DNA of 64,000 nucleotides from Thiomicrorhabdus sediminis (GTDB lineage: Bacteria; Pseudomonadota; Gammaproteobacteria; Thiomicrospirales; Thiomicrospiraceae). The DNA lies in assembly GCF_005885815.1 (NCBI RefSeq), contig NZ_CP040602.1, positions 1,813,630-1,877,629 on the forward strand. Reading direction: 5' to 3'. The translations under genes were made by a program, and so were the position numbers. Positions within the stretch are counted from its first letter, which is position 1; every line of letters starts with the position of its first letter. The notes beneath the pieces were generated by a model, which worked only from the letters and a program-made list of their open reading frames with translations, was not told where the DNA came from and ran no database searches. Below are positions 37,803 through 45,721 of the stretch, piece by piece.

Positions 37803-38687
37803 ATGAATACCACTAACGACAATTTACAAAGCTGCCTGAAAACTCTGCAACAATCAAACGACTACCAAGTTCTGCGGCGTTTACAGGCAAAAACCGTGTT
37901 CCATTCACCATCCCCGGAAGCCGTGCATAAGGTTTGCATTATCGATACCGAAACCACCGGTTTGGATACCGATGTCTGCGAGATTATCGAGCTCGGTTAT
38001 CAGATTGTCGAATTCGATTCCAACGGCCTGTTCTATCAGGTGGTCAAAGCGAAAAACTTCTTACAAGAACCGGACGGCATTATCAGCGAGGAAGTCATCC
38101 AAGTGACGGGCCTTACCATGGACGATGTCAAAGGTCACAGCATTCCTTGGGATGAAGTCGAAGCCGACTTGGCCGATGTCAAACTCTGTGTGGCACACAA
38201 TGCCGGTTTTGACCGTCCGGTGGTGGAGCGTTATAACGAAATTTTTGTCGATATGATCTGGGGTTGCTCGGTCGCGCAAATCGACTGGTTGGCCTTGACT
38301 CATGTCGGCTCTCGTTCTCAGGAGTTTTTAAGTTGGAAAGTCGGCCAATTCTTCTACGATGCGCACCGTGCCTTGGATGATGTTCAGGCTTTGACCGAAT
38401 TGTTGTCCTGTCCTATCGGAGAGCAACAACGCACACCGTTTAGTTACCTTTTGGAGGCTGTACGCCAGAGCAAATGTTTGGTAAAAGCCACCGGTGCGCC
38501 GTTTGATGTCAAAGACAACCTGCGCAGTCGAGGTTACCGTTGGAATGTGTCCGAACGTGTTTGGCAGAAGGTTTTGGATGAGTCTAAAGTCAAAGACGAG
38601 TTGGCTTGGTTGATTGAGCAGAATACGCCGAATCCTAATATTATTAAGCTTAAGGCGACGGATAGTTTTTCGGTTAGAGCGCGCTAA
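37803..38687 (+). CDS. DnaQ-superfamily 3'-5' exonuclease (DEDDh)
   Basis: 294-residue protein. Exo I is CIIDTETTGL with Asp48 and Glu50, Exo II is VAHNAGFDRP with Asp137, and Exo III is AHRALDDVQAL with His188 and Asp193: a complete DEDDh active site. The extra C-terminal 90 residues contain a segment (VKDNLRSRGYRWNVSERVW) that resembles small domains found after some such exonucleases. The frame is open to a TTG at 37761, but the ATG at 37803 is more likely. Not the replicative epsilon subunit by length and sequence. Confidence 0.85.
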   Translation: MNTTNDNLQSCLKTLQQSNDYQVLRRLQAKTVFHSPSPEAVHKVCIIDTETTGLDTDVCEIIELGYQIVEFDSNGLFYQVVKAKNFLQEPDGIISEEVIQVTGLTMDDVKGHSIPWDEVEADLADVKLCVAHNAGFDRPVVERYNEIFVDMIWGCSVAQIDWLALTHVGSRSQEFLSWKVGQFFYDAHRALDDVQALTELLSCPIGEQQRTPFSYLLEAVRQSKCLVKATGAPFDVKDNLRSRGYRWNVSERVWQKVLDESKVKDELAWLIEQNTPNPNIIKLKATDSFSVRAR

Positions 38688-38709
38688 TAAACCTAAGCAG
38701 AGATAACCA

Positions 38710-39171
38710 ATGAATGAATGGCTTAAACATATCAACGTCGATGAACTGCAATACATTGCTTCGCCACTATCTCTTTTAAACTCTGGTAATGAAAAAGATA
38801 CCGAACAAGCAGCAAGCTTTCTTTACGCAGAAGGCCCACAACCGCCAATGGCTTCAGTACGAAGACAATTAAGCCATAAAAGCTCACTCCACAGTAAAAA
38901 AGAAAAACGTCTACCTAAAAAATATTGGGAGGCAGTCAAACAAGAGATTGCTATTCTTATTTGTACAAATGATCCAAAATATAGAGAGCTTAGAAAAGCT
39001 TTAAACTCAGCCAAAGAAAAAGGAACAAATGCTTTAGTCGCACTAATTGCATCAACTATTGCAATCGAATTTGGACTTACGGCAGGTGCCATTGCTGGAT
39101 TTTGCGCTATAGCACTTAACTCTGTACTTAAAATTGGTAAGGAAGCATACTGTAGCCTACGCAAAATTTGA
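38710..39171 (+). CDS. hypothetical protein with C-terminal membrane segment
   Basis: 153 residues, family not recognised. The first 100 residues are polar and Lys-rich (KSSLHSKKEKRLPKKYW). About residues 103-145 form one or two hydrophobic helices (ALVALIASTIAIEF, LTAGAIAGFCAIALNSVL). It starts 22 bp after the exonuclease stop and ends 9 bp before repeat copy 2. Its base and codon use are more AT-rich than the upstream genes, suggesting later acquisition. A toxin-like or membrane-anchored role is conceivable, but nothing in the sequence proves it. Confidence 0.6.
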   Translation: MNEWLKHINVDELQYIASPLSLLNSGNEKDTEQAASFLYAEGPQPPMASVRRQLSHKSSLHSKKEKRLPKKYWEAVKQEIAILICTNDPKYRELRKALNSAKEKGTNALVALIASTIAIEFGLTAGAIAGFCAIALNSVLKIGKEAYCSLRKI

Positions 39172-39179
39172 ATTACACC

Positions 39180-39699
39180 AATTGCGAAGCCTTTTTAAAT
39201 TTAATCGCTTTGCCTTTAGTTTTCTCTATAGGCTTCACCTTACCTTTTGTTGTTCGACAAAAGGTAAGCGAAAAACGAACCCTGCTCCATAAATAGGCAG
39301 GTTCTAAAACTCATTCACTGAAAACGCAGAACTCGCGCCGCAAGCGTCGCTCAAACAGCAGCGTTTTTTAACCGCTCATTTCGTTAAGAACTCTGCACTA
39401 TTTATTCCAAAGGGATTTTTTGTGTCAAAGTCACCTTTCTTAGACGGGAAAACATCACCCTCCAAACTCAAAACCTACGAGAAAAAGAAAGAGGTTAAAC
39501 CAAAATAGCGTGCGCGGAACGGGTCCCCTTTTGTAAGCAATCGTGATTTCACTTGGCGAAGAGAGCGATTAAAGGTTTGAGCGTGCAAAGCGAAGCGAAC
39601 TCTCAAACCTCAGCTCACGAGCTTAGTGAAATAGATTGTGTCAGCAGGGTGCCTTTTGTTTGGTTACTTTATTTGGGCAAGCAAATAAAGTAACGAGAA
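39180..39699. repeat. dispersed structured intergenic repeat, copy 2
   Basis: About 520 bp matching copy 1 (26889-27376) in blocks A and B with an unrelated linker between. Inverted repeats are 39239-39250 with 39257-39268 (12 bp), 39321-39327 with 39361-39367 (7 bp), 39546-39553 with 39625-39632 (8 bp, enclosing a 9-bp stem 39573-39581 with 39602-39610) and a perfect 12-bp stem 39663-39674 with 39683-39694. No coding frame or transposase. The 120 bp that follow, to the cytochrome gene, show nothing else. Confidence 0.8.
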
Positions 39700-39822
39700 G
39701 CCTGATAGAAAGATTCTAGGAGTTACCAAATAATCAAAAAGGCTTCTCCCCCCTTATTTAAAATTAAGAGAGATCCACTGTTTTCAAAACAGTCTAAACA
39801 ATTTAATAATCCAATCTGTCAT

Positions 39823-40272
39823 TTATGGCAATTTAGGCGCAACTTCCAAACGATAAGCACGGTGACAGGCAATACAATTTTTCATGTTTTTATTAAGCTG
39901 CTCCAGCGTTAAAGCAGGATCACCCAAATCACGCGCATCATCGGCAATCATCTGAAAGTTACGATGTGTTTGCGGTCCCATCGATAAAAATGGATCAGGC
40001 AGTTTTTTCTGCAATTCCTGAGACATGCCCTGCATTGCCGCCAAGCCAACCGGACGAGCCGCATTTTCGACCTGTTGCATATCTTCGGTTATAGCGCCCT
40101 GCATAATTTGCTGTACCACTTCCAGGAAGTTTCGCATTTCCGCAAGGACAACCGCTCTTTCTTGCTCTGTTAAATAAATAGGCTGGCGCTCATCCTGTTC
40201 TGCCAAGGCCTGAGAAGTTGGCACCAGCAGTAAAAAACACAGTACGACATAAATAGATTGTTTCACATTCAC
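39823..40272 (-). CDS. cytochrome c'-like monohaem protein
   Basis: 149-residue periplasmic cytochrome. A signal peptide (hydrophobic 6-22, cleavage near ALA-EQ) precedes a mostly helical domain with a single haem motif C133-I-A-C136-H137 close to the C-terminus, the arrangement of cytochrome c' four-helix bundles. Conserved Met/Phe positions (FLSMGPQTHRNFQMIADDA) fit the same fold. Likely roles are electron transfer or NO/gas binding. It stands alone, with no respiratory genes nearby. Confidence 0.82.
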   Translation of the reverse strand: MNVKQSIYVVLCFLLLVPTSQALAEQDERQPIYLTEQERAVVLAEMRNFLEVVQQIMQGAITEDMQQVENAARPVGLAAMQGMSQELQKKLPDPFLSMGPQTHRNFQMIADDARDLGDPALTLEQLNKNMKNCIACHRAYRLEVAPKLP

Positions 40273-40380
40273 TCCTTTGTAGAACGTAACGATTAAAATT
40301 TGGCTGATTTAGAGAATTAACTTATATTAAGAGAGTTACCGAAAAATACCAGTCATAACGAATAAATTATTGAATGGACT

Positions 40381-41019
40381 ATGCAATTACAACCAACACC
40401 CACGCTAATTGAAAACCTCTATTGGATAACCATTGTGGCATTGGTAGTGTCCTCCGCATCCGGTGTTTTACAGGCGGGATTTCGTCGGTTTGATTTGTTC
40501 GGCATGATTATTATCGGCATTACCACCGGTATTGGCGGCGGCTCGGTGCGCGATATGCTGTTGGGCAAACAGGCGTTTTGGATCGTTAATCAGGAATATT
40601 TTATTGTCGCGGTACTCAGCTCGGTGCTGATGTTCATCATCGCCCGACGCTGGGCGGTGAATCCTAGCTTCTTTTTGATTCCCGATGCCGCCGGGCTGGC
40701 CGCATACAGCATAGCCGGAACCTTGGCGGCACTAATGTTTGGCGCCCCTTGGTTTGTCGCCAGCTTCATGGGCGTGCTGACCGGCATTATGGGAGGTGTT
40801 TTACGAGACATTCTCTGCAATGAGCCGCCGGTAGTGTTCCAAAGCTCCCTTTACGGCACCATTGCTTGGGTAGGCTCTTTGCTGTTTATCGGTCTGTTGT
40901 ATCTTGATTGGGACATTACTTGGGCAACCTTAGCGGCCGGTCTGTTAATGTTTTGCACCCGAGTGGTTGCGATGAAATACGATATCGGCCTACCCAAGTT
41001 TCGTTTTAAAACCGAATAA
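40381..41019 (+). CDS. TRIC/YicG-family membrane protein
   Basis: 212-residue inner-membrane protein with about seven hydrophobic helices. Two internal repeats are visible: GITTGIGGGSVRDMLLG and, later, GVLTGIMGGVLRDILCNE. This duplicated G-G-x-x-R-D pattern defines the UPF0126/YicG family, related to trimeric intracellular cation channels. Transport specificity is not known here. Its end converges on ggt, 22 bp away. Confidence 0.9.
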   Translation: MQLQPTPTLIENLYWITIVALVVSSASGVLQAGFRRFDLFGMIIIGITTGIGGGSVRDMLLGKQAFWIVNQEYFIVAVLSSVLMFIIARRWAVNPSFFLIPDAAGLAAYSIAGTLAALMFGAPWFVASFMGVLTGIMGGVLRDILCNEPPVVFQSSLYGTIAWVGSLLFIGLLYLDWDITWATLAAGLLMFCTRVVAMKYDIGLPKFRFKTE

Positions 41020-41041
41020 GGCACCACTCTAGAACAAAAGA

Positions 41042-42784
41042 CTACTGCGCCGTCCAGATACCGGCAACCCCTTCACCGCGCACATCCGAGGCGGCTTGGT
41101 AGCCTTCGGTTGTATGCAAAATCATCTGCACATCGCCCATATAGTTATTCTTTTTCAGGTTATAGCCCAGCATAAGCAGGTCGTCTTTGACCTTATCCGG
41201 TAATTCAGGGTTATAGGCGATCTGATTGATAGGCAATAGTTGATGATGCACACGTGGCGCATCGACCGCCTGCTGTACACTCATGCCTTTTTTATAGACA
41301 TTCATAATCGTCTGAAATACCGAAGTGATAATGGTAGAACCGCCCGGCGTACCGACCACCATATCGACCCGATTGTCTTTTAAGACAATGGTTGGCGACA
41401 TAGAGGACAACATGCGTTTTTGCGGCGCAATGGCATTGGCTTTACCACCTACGACACCAAATACATTGGCGACTCCCGGCTTGGTGGAAAAGTCGTCCAT
41501 TTCATCGTTCATTAAAAAACCGGCTCCTTCGATAACCACGCCATTACCAAATGGCATATTCAAGGTATAGGTATTGGATACCGCATTACCATAGGGGTCG
41601 ACAATGGAGAAATGCGTGGTTTCCGGAGTTTCGATTTTACCGTGGCTGATTTGCGCCGAATCGGAAATACGCTCAAGATTGACCTCGCTGGCACGCTCGA
41701 AAAGGTAATCGTCACTAATCAGCTCAGTGATCGGCACATAAACAAAGTCGCTATCACCCAGATAATAGGCTCGATCGGCATAGACCCGCTTTGCCATCTC
41801 GGCATAAAAATGCGCTTCAATCGCCTGCTCGCTCAAACCTGAATTCTGCTGATCGGCTAAATACTGTTGATAAAGCGGTTCCAACTGTTTTTGCATTTTC
41901 AGAAGCTGGATAATGGCGACACCGCCGGAACTAGGTGGTGGTGCCGAAACGATCTGCATACCATTCCATTCACCGATTACCGGCTGACGCCAAACCGCTT
42001 GATAGCTCGCCAAATCCTTATGGGTGATCAGACCGCCGCCTTGCTGCATCTGTTTGACCAATAAATCGGCCGTTTTACCGCGATAGAACTCTGCAACACC
42101 TTTTTCGGCAATTCGACTTAGGGTTTGTGCCAGCTCCGGCTGTTTGAGCAGCTGATTGATCTTCAACCCGGAAAAGTAATCGTTGAAGTTCAACGGCTGT
42201 GTCGATTTATCGGCAATCCAACCGCTATACCAAGCCGAACGAGACTCCAGTTGTGGTGATACCTGAAAACCGTTTTGCGCTAAATCGATGGCCGGTTGCA
42301 ACAACTCAGACCACGGCAAAGTGCCGAATTTTTGATGCGCTTGCCACATTCCCATTACCGTTCCCGGTACACCGGAAGCACGATAACCGACCAAAGACCG
42401 ATAAGGAATCACCTCACCGTTTTCATCCAGATACATGGTTTCGGTGGCGGCAATCGGTGCTTTTTCGCGGTAATCGAGAAAATAGCTGTGTTGCTGATTA
42501 TCGGGTTTGGCATTGAAAATGGTCATAAAACCACCGCCGCCAAGATTACCCGCTTCAGGATAGGTCACCGCTAACGAAAATCCTGCCGCAATCGCCGCAT
42601 CAACGGCATTACCGCCTTTGGCGAATATCTGCTTTACCGTTTGCGCACTGTATTTGTCCGGCATGGCGAATGCGGCTTGATGCGGGGTGTGAGAATTGGA
42701 TTGTTGCGCCAAAGCGCTAGTGGCAGCAAACGCCAAAAGCATAACAGGCAATAGAATCTTTTTTTTGCTTGGGCGGTTAAACAT
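41042..42784 (-). CDS. ggt: gamma-glutamyltransferase
   Basis: 580-residue periplasmic Ntn-hydrolase that cleaves and transfers the gamma-glutamyl group of glutathione. A signal peptide (MLLAFAATSALA) is followed by the large subunit. The self-cleavage point is T389 in TTHFSIVDPYGNA, which would become the N-terminal nucleophile of the small subunit. The oxyanion and lid segment RMLSSMSPTIVLKDN and the GTPGGSTI motif are present. Length equals E. coli Ggt. Confidence 0.95.
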   Translation of the reverse strand: MFNRPSKKKILLPVMLLAFAATSALAQQSNSHTPHQAAFAMPDKYSAQTVKQIFAKGGNAVDAAIAAGFSLAVTYPEAGNLGGGGFMTIFNAKPDNQQHSYFLDYREKAPIAATETMYLDENGEVIPYRSLVGYRASGVPGTVMGMWQAHQKFGTLPWSELLQPAIDLAQNGFQVSPQLESRSAWYSGWIADKSTQPLNFNDYFSGLKINQLLKQPELAQTLSRIAEKGVAEFYRGKTADLLVKQMQQGGGLITHKDLASYQAVWRQPVIGEWNGMQIVSAPPPSSGGVAIIQLLKMQKQLEPLYQQYLADQQNSGLSEQAIEAHFYAEMAKRVYADRAYYLGDSDFVYVPITELISDDYLFERASEVNLERISDSAQISHGKIETPETTHFSIVDPYGNAVSNTYTLNMPFGNGVVIEGAGFLMNDEMDDFSTKPGVANVFGVVGGKANAIAPQKRMLSSMSPTIVLKDNRVDMVVGTPGGSTIITSVFQTIMNVYKKGMSVQQAVDAPRVHHQLLPINQIAYNPELPDKVKDDLLMLGYNLKKNNYMGDVQMILHTTEGYQAASDVRGEGVAGIWTAQ

Positions 42785-42975
42785 AACGAGCTCCCTGTTT
42801 TACAAAACCTATAACAATCCATGTCAATCGATAACAATTTAATTAAATCGTTGATTATTGTAGGGCAAAGATTGAGAGTTTATGAAATTTTGCTCAATCG
42901 GATTTCACAGCGTACGTATTTAGGATTAAAATGAAGCCCATATAAAACAATTCATACTTGAGGATACCGAGGATT

Positions 42976-43650
42976 ATGTCGCCATTTTCACTACAAAAAG
43001 TTTTCAGACAAGCCACTTTAGCTTCACTAATCAGTGCATCTTTCATGGTTTATGCCACGCCTTCGTTCGCGCAAGAGTTTAATGATTCGGCACCTGGTAT
43101 GGAAGAACACACTCCTGAATCGGAACCGCAGATGACTCAAGACATGACCGATGAAGAGTTTGAAGACACTATCCGCGCTTTTCGAAAAGCCCCGCAAAGC
43201 CGTGCCTTTTTCGAACACGCTTACGGTTATGCTGTTTTCCCGACTATCGGTAAGGCCGGTTTCTTTATTGGTGGAGCCTACGGGCAAGGTCGTGTATTTG
43301 AACAAGGTCGTTACTCGGGCAATGTAGAAATGACTCAAGCGACTATCGGTTTCCAGTTCGGTGGTCAGGCTTTCAGTCAGATCATTTTCTTCCAAGATCA
43401 GCGCGCTTATGATGAATTCACTTCCGGCAACTTCGAGTTCGGTGCTCAGGCCTCGGCGATTGTCATTACCGCCGGCGCCAATGCCGAAGCCTCAACCAAA
43501 GGGACTTCGGCAACCGGTAATATCGGTAACCAGTATGTTAAGGCGGAAGGTCAGTACTACAAAGGTATGGCGGTATTCAGTATTGCCAAGGGTGGTTTGA
43601 TGTATGAAGCCACTTTAGGCGGACAGAAATTCAACTTCCATCCCAACTAA
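42976..43650 (+). CDS. SYLF-domain (YSC84-like) secreted protein
   Basis: 224-residue exported protein. A signal peptide (ASFMVYATPSFA) precedes an acidic linker and a SYLF/DUF500 domain: FFEHAYGYAVFPTIGKAGFFIGGAYGQG is followed by FQFGGQAFSQIIFF and IAKGGLMYEATLGGQKF. Eukaryotic SYLF domains bind lipids. Bacterial periplasmic members are probably lipid-associated, with no firm role. The frame is open from a TTG at 42958; the ATG at 42976, with GAGG motifs upstream, is preferred. Confidence 0.85.
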   Translation: MSPFSLQKVFRQATLASLISASFMVYATPSFAQEFNDSAPGMEEHTPESEPQMTQDMTDEEFEDTIRAFRKAPQSRAFFEHAYGYAVFPTIGKAGFFIGGAYGQGRVFEQGRYSGNVEMTQATIGFQFGGQAFSQIIFFQDQRAYDEFTSGNFEFGAQASAIVITAGANAEASTKGTSATGNIGNQYVKAEGQYYKGMAVFSIAKGGLMYEATLGGQKFNFHPN

Positions 43651-43706
43651 TCTGGCTGATGACAATTACTGACAGACATTACTGATATAAAGGAAATCGG
43701 ATACCG

Positions 43707-44048
43707 ATGGATATTCTTGGAATTTTAAACGACTTATTACTTGATGTTTCTGACTGGATGCGCGGTTATTTAGCCCAGATTGTTCTCGCTATGATCACCA
43801 CTTTATTGGTGATTTACGGTGACAATATCCTGCAAATCGTTAAACAACAGATCGGTGCTTTGAAGATGCCTTTGCGCATCACCCTGTTTGTTGTGTTCTG
43901 TGCTTTCGGCTTTAGCTTTATCACCTCGGTGATGTCACCGTTCTTAAGCGGCTGGCTAGCACAAGCCAATGCGGCGTTTTTACCGTTTATTGTCATTGCC
44001 ATCTTCTATTTTCTGGGTTATCTGGCACAACGCAAAAACATGCTTTAA
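43707..44048 (+). CDS. DUF3392-like membrane protein
   Basis: 113-residue protein with three hydrophobic helices (about 22-42, 55-78 and 90-108) and a short cytoplasmic loop containing NILQIVKQQIGALKMPLRI. It resembles small DUF3392 inner-membrane proteins of gammaproteobacteria. No function is known. It lies 56 bp after the SYLF gene and is followed by a strong terminator, so the two form a short transcript. Confidence 0.7.
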   Translation: MDILGILNDLLLDVSDWMRGYLAQIVLAMITTLLVIYGDNILQIVKQQIGALKMPLRITLFVVFCAFGFSFITSVMSPFLSGWLAQANAAFLPFIVIAIFYFLGYLAQRKNML

Positions 44049-44066
44049 AACCAACCATTAAATAGC

Positions 44067-44104
44067 AAAAAGCCCGACAAACGGCATGGCTTGTCGGGCT
44101 TTTT
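44067..44104. terminator. bidirectional intrinsic terminator
   Basis: Perfect 14-bp inverted repeat, AAAAAGCCCGACAA (44067-44080) with its complement at 44091-44104, and a 10-nt loop. It separates the convergent DUF3392-like and ppiC genes and carries A/T tracts for both directions. Confidence 0.92.
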
Positions 44105-44135
44105 ATTAGCTGGATAAAACCGCTAACTCGCCGTA

Positions 44136-44414
44136 TTAAGTGCGGCTAGTGACTTCCAACAGGTGGTAACCAAACATGGTTTTTACCGGCCCTTGAACGG
44201 TACCGACATCAGCGGAAAAAACCACCTTATCAAATTCAGGCACCATCATTCCCGGACCGAACTGACCCAAATCACCACCGGCAGAACCTGATGGACAGGT
44301 TGAATGCTGTTTAGCCAACTCGGCAAAATCCGCACCGTTTTCAATTTGCGTTTTTAGGTCGTTACATTTTTCTTCACTATCGACCAGAATATGTCGAGCT
44401 GTCGCAATAGTCAT
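44136..44414 (-). CDS. ppiC: parvulin-type peptidyl-prolyl cis-trans isomerase
   Basis: 92-residue single-domain parvulin. The opening ARHILVDSEEKC, FAELAKQHSTCPSGSAGGDL, GPGMMVPEFDKVVFSADVG and the final FGYHLLEVTSRT match E. coli PpiC closely in length and order. There is no signal peptide, so it acts in the cytoplasm. Divergent from the mevalonate operon. Confidence 0.95.
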   Translation of the reverse strand: MTIATARHILVDSEEKCNDLKTQIENGADFAELAKQHSTCPSGSAGGDLGQFGPGMMVPEFDKVVFSADVGTVQGPVKTMFGYHLLEVTSRT

Positions 44415-44631
44415 TTTTATTCCTTTTAAGTTTATAAACGAGAAACTGATTTCATCATCAAATTAATGGTGATGGATTATCAAAATTCAAGTGTTGGCTC
44501 TGCTACAATCTAGCCTAAAAGAATTTTAATATATTTAATCAACCTGCAAAAATTGCATTTTGCACAGGTTTGCTTAAATAGCTTGATGATTTTTCTGCCG
44601 ATAAACCGGCCTGCCACTTATAATAGCGACT

Positions 44632-45696
44632 ATGAAAGAGATATCAGAGACAAACGTACAGCCATTTGCCCAAATTCCGATGCAGGCCGTGGGCCCGTTT
44701 AAACTCATCGGTGATGTCGAAACCGATGATTTAATGGTGCCGATGGCAACCTATGAAACACCGCTTTGGCCCTCTGTGGCTCGCGGTGCTCGAGTGGCCG
44801 CCAGAGCCGGCGGCATTCGCGTCACCTTGATTGATGAGCGTATGACCCGCTCCATTTTGCTGCAAGCCAAACACGCCGGCATTGCTGCCCAACGCCTTGC
44901 CGAAATCAAAAGCCGTCAGGAAGATATTCAAGAGGTCGTCAGTCAAAGCAGTCGTTTCGCCAAACTTTTGGAAATGAACTCCCAAGTGGTCGGTAATCTG
45001 ATTTATCTGCGCTTTGAGTTTCATACCGGTGATGCCTCGGGCCACAATATGGCCACCAATGCAGCGGATAAAATTATTCCTTGGTTATTGGCCGAATACC
45101 CGGATTTGGATTATGTATCGATTTCGGCCAACTACTGCACCGATAAAAAAGTCTCGGCGGTTAACGGTATCTTAGGCCGAGGTAAATACGTGGTTTGTGA
45201 GACCACTATTCCTGCCAAGCTCTGTCAGCGATACTTAAAAACCACACCGCAAGCGCTGGTGGATCTGCATATCAAAAAAGACCTGATCGGCAGCATTGTT
45301 TCCGGTGGTCTGCGAACCGCCAATGCCCATGTCGCCAATATGCTGTTAGGTTTTTATCTCGCCACCGGACAAGATGCCGCCAATATCGTTGAAGGCTCTC
45401 AGGCCATCAACCATGCCGAAGTCACCCCGGAAGGCGATTTGTATTTTTCAACCACCCTCCCTAACTTGATTGTCGGCTCGGTCGGCAACGGTAAAGGCTT
45501 GGATTTCGTTTTGGAAAACCTGCGTTTATTGGGCTGTGCTGACGACTCTCTGCCTGCCGGAGGCAATGCTCGTCGCTTGGCCTGCATTGCCGGTGCGACC
45601 GCATTTTGTGGTGAACTGTCCTTACTTGCGGCGCAGACCAATCCGGGTGAGCTGATGCAAGCGCATATTAAACTGGAACGCCAGCACAAGGCCTAA
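44632..45696 (+). CDS. mvaA: hydroxymethylglutaryl-CoA reductase
   Basis: 354-residue soluble HMG-CoA reductase that reduces HMG-CoA to mevalonate. The catalytic set can be read: Glu42 in MATYETPLW, Lys172 in NYCTDKKVSAVNGILGRGK (very like the human NYCTDKK region), Asp248 in GQDAA and His345 in LMQAHIKLER. The usual DAMGMN cofactor loop is DASGHN here. There is no membrane anchor. First of six mevalonate-pathway genes on the plus strand. A TATAAT hexamer ends 7 nt before the ATG and no ribosome site is seen, so the transcript may be leaderless. Confidence 0.9.
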   Translation: MKEISETNVQPFAQIPMQAVGPFKLIGDVETDDLMVPMATYETPLWPSVARGARVAARAGGIRVTLIDERMTRSILLQAKHAGIAAQRLAEIKSRQEDIQEVVSQSSRFAKLLEMNSQVVGNLIYLRFEFHTGDASGHNMATNAADKIIPWLLAEYPDLDYVSISANYCTDKKVSAVNGILGRGKYVVCETTIPAKLCQRYLKTTPQALVDLHIKKDLIGSIVSGGLRTANAHVANMLLGFYLATGQDAANIVEGSQAINHAEVTPEGDLYFSTTLPNLIVGSVGNGKGLDFVLENLRLLGCADDSLPAGGNARRLACIAGATAFCGELSLLAAQTNPGELMQAHIKLERQHKA

Positions 45697-45721
45697 AACG
45701 GCATAGCCGCAAAGAGAACCG

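Noticed and set aside
26889-39699. Repeat copies considered as ends of a 12-kb composite transposon
   Set aside because: Both are in direct orientation, there is no transposase, and ordinary housekeeping-type genes lie between them; no target duplication was recognised.
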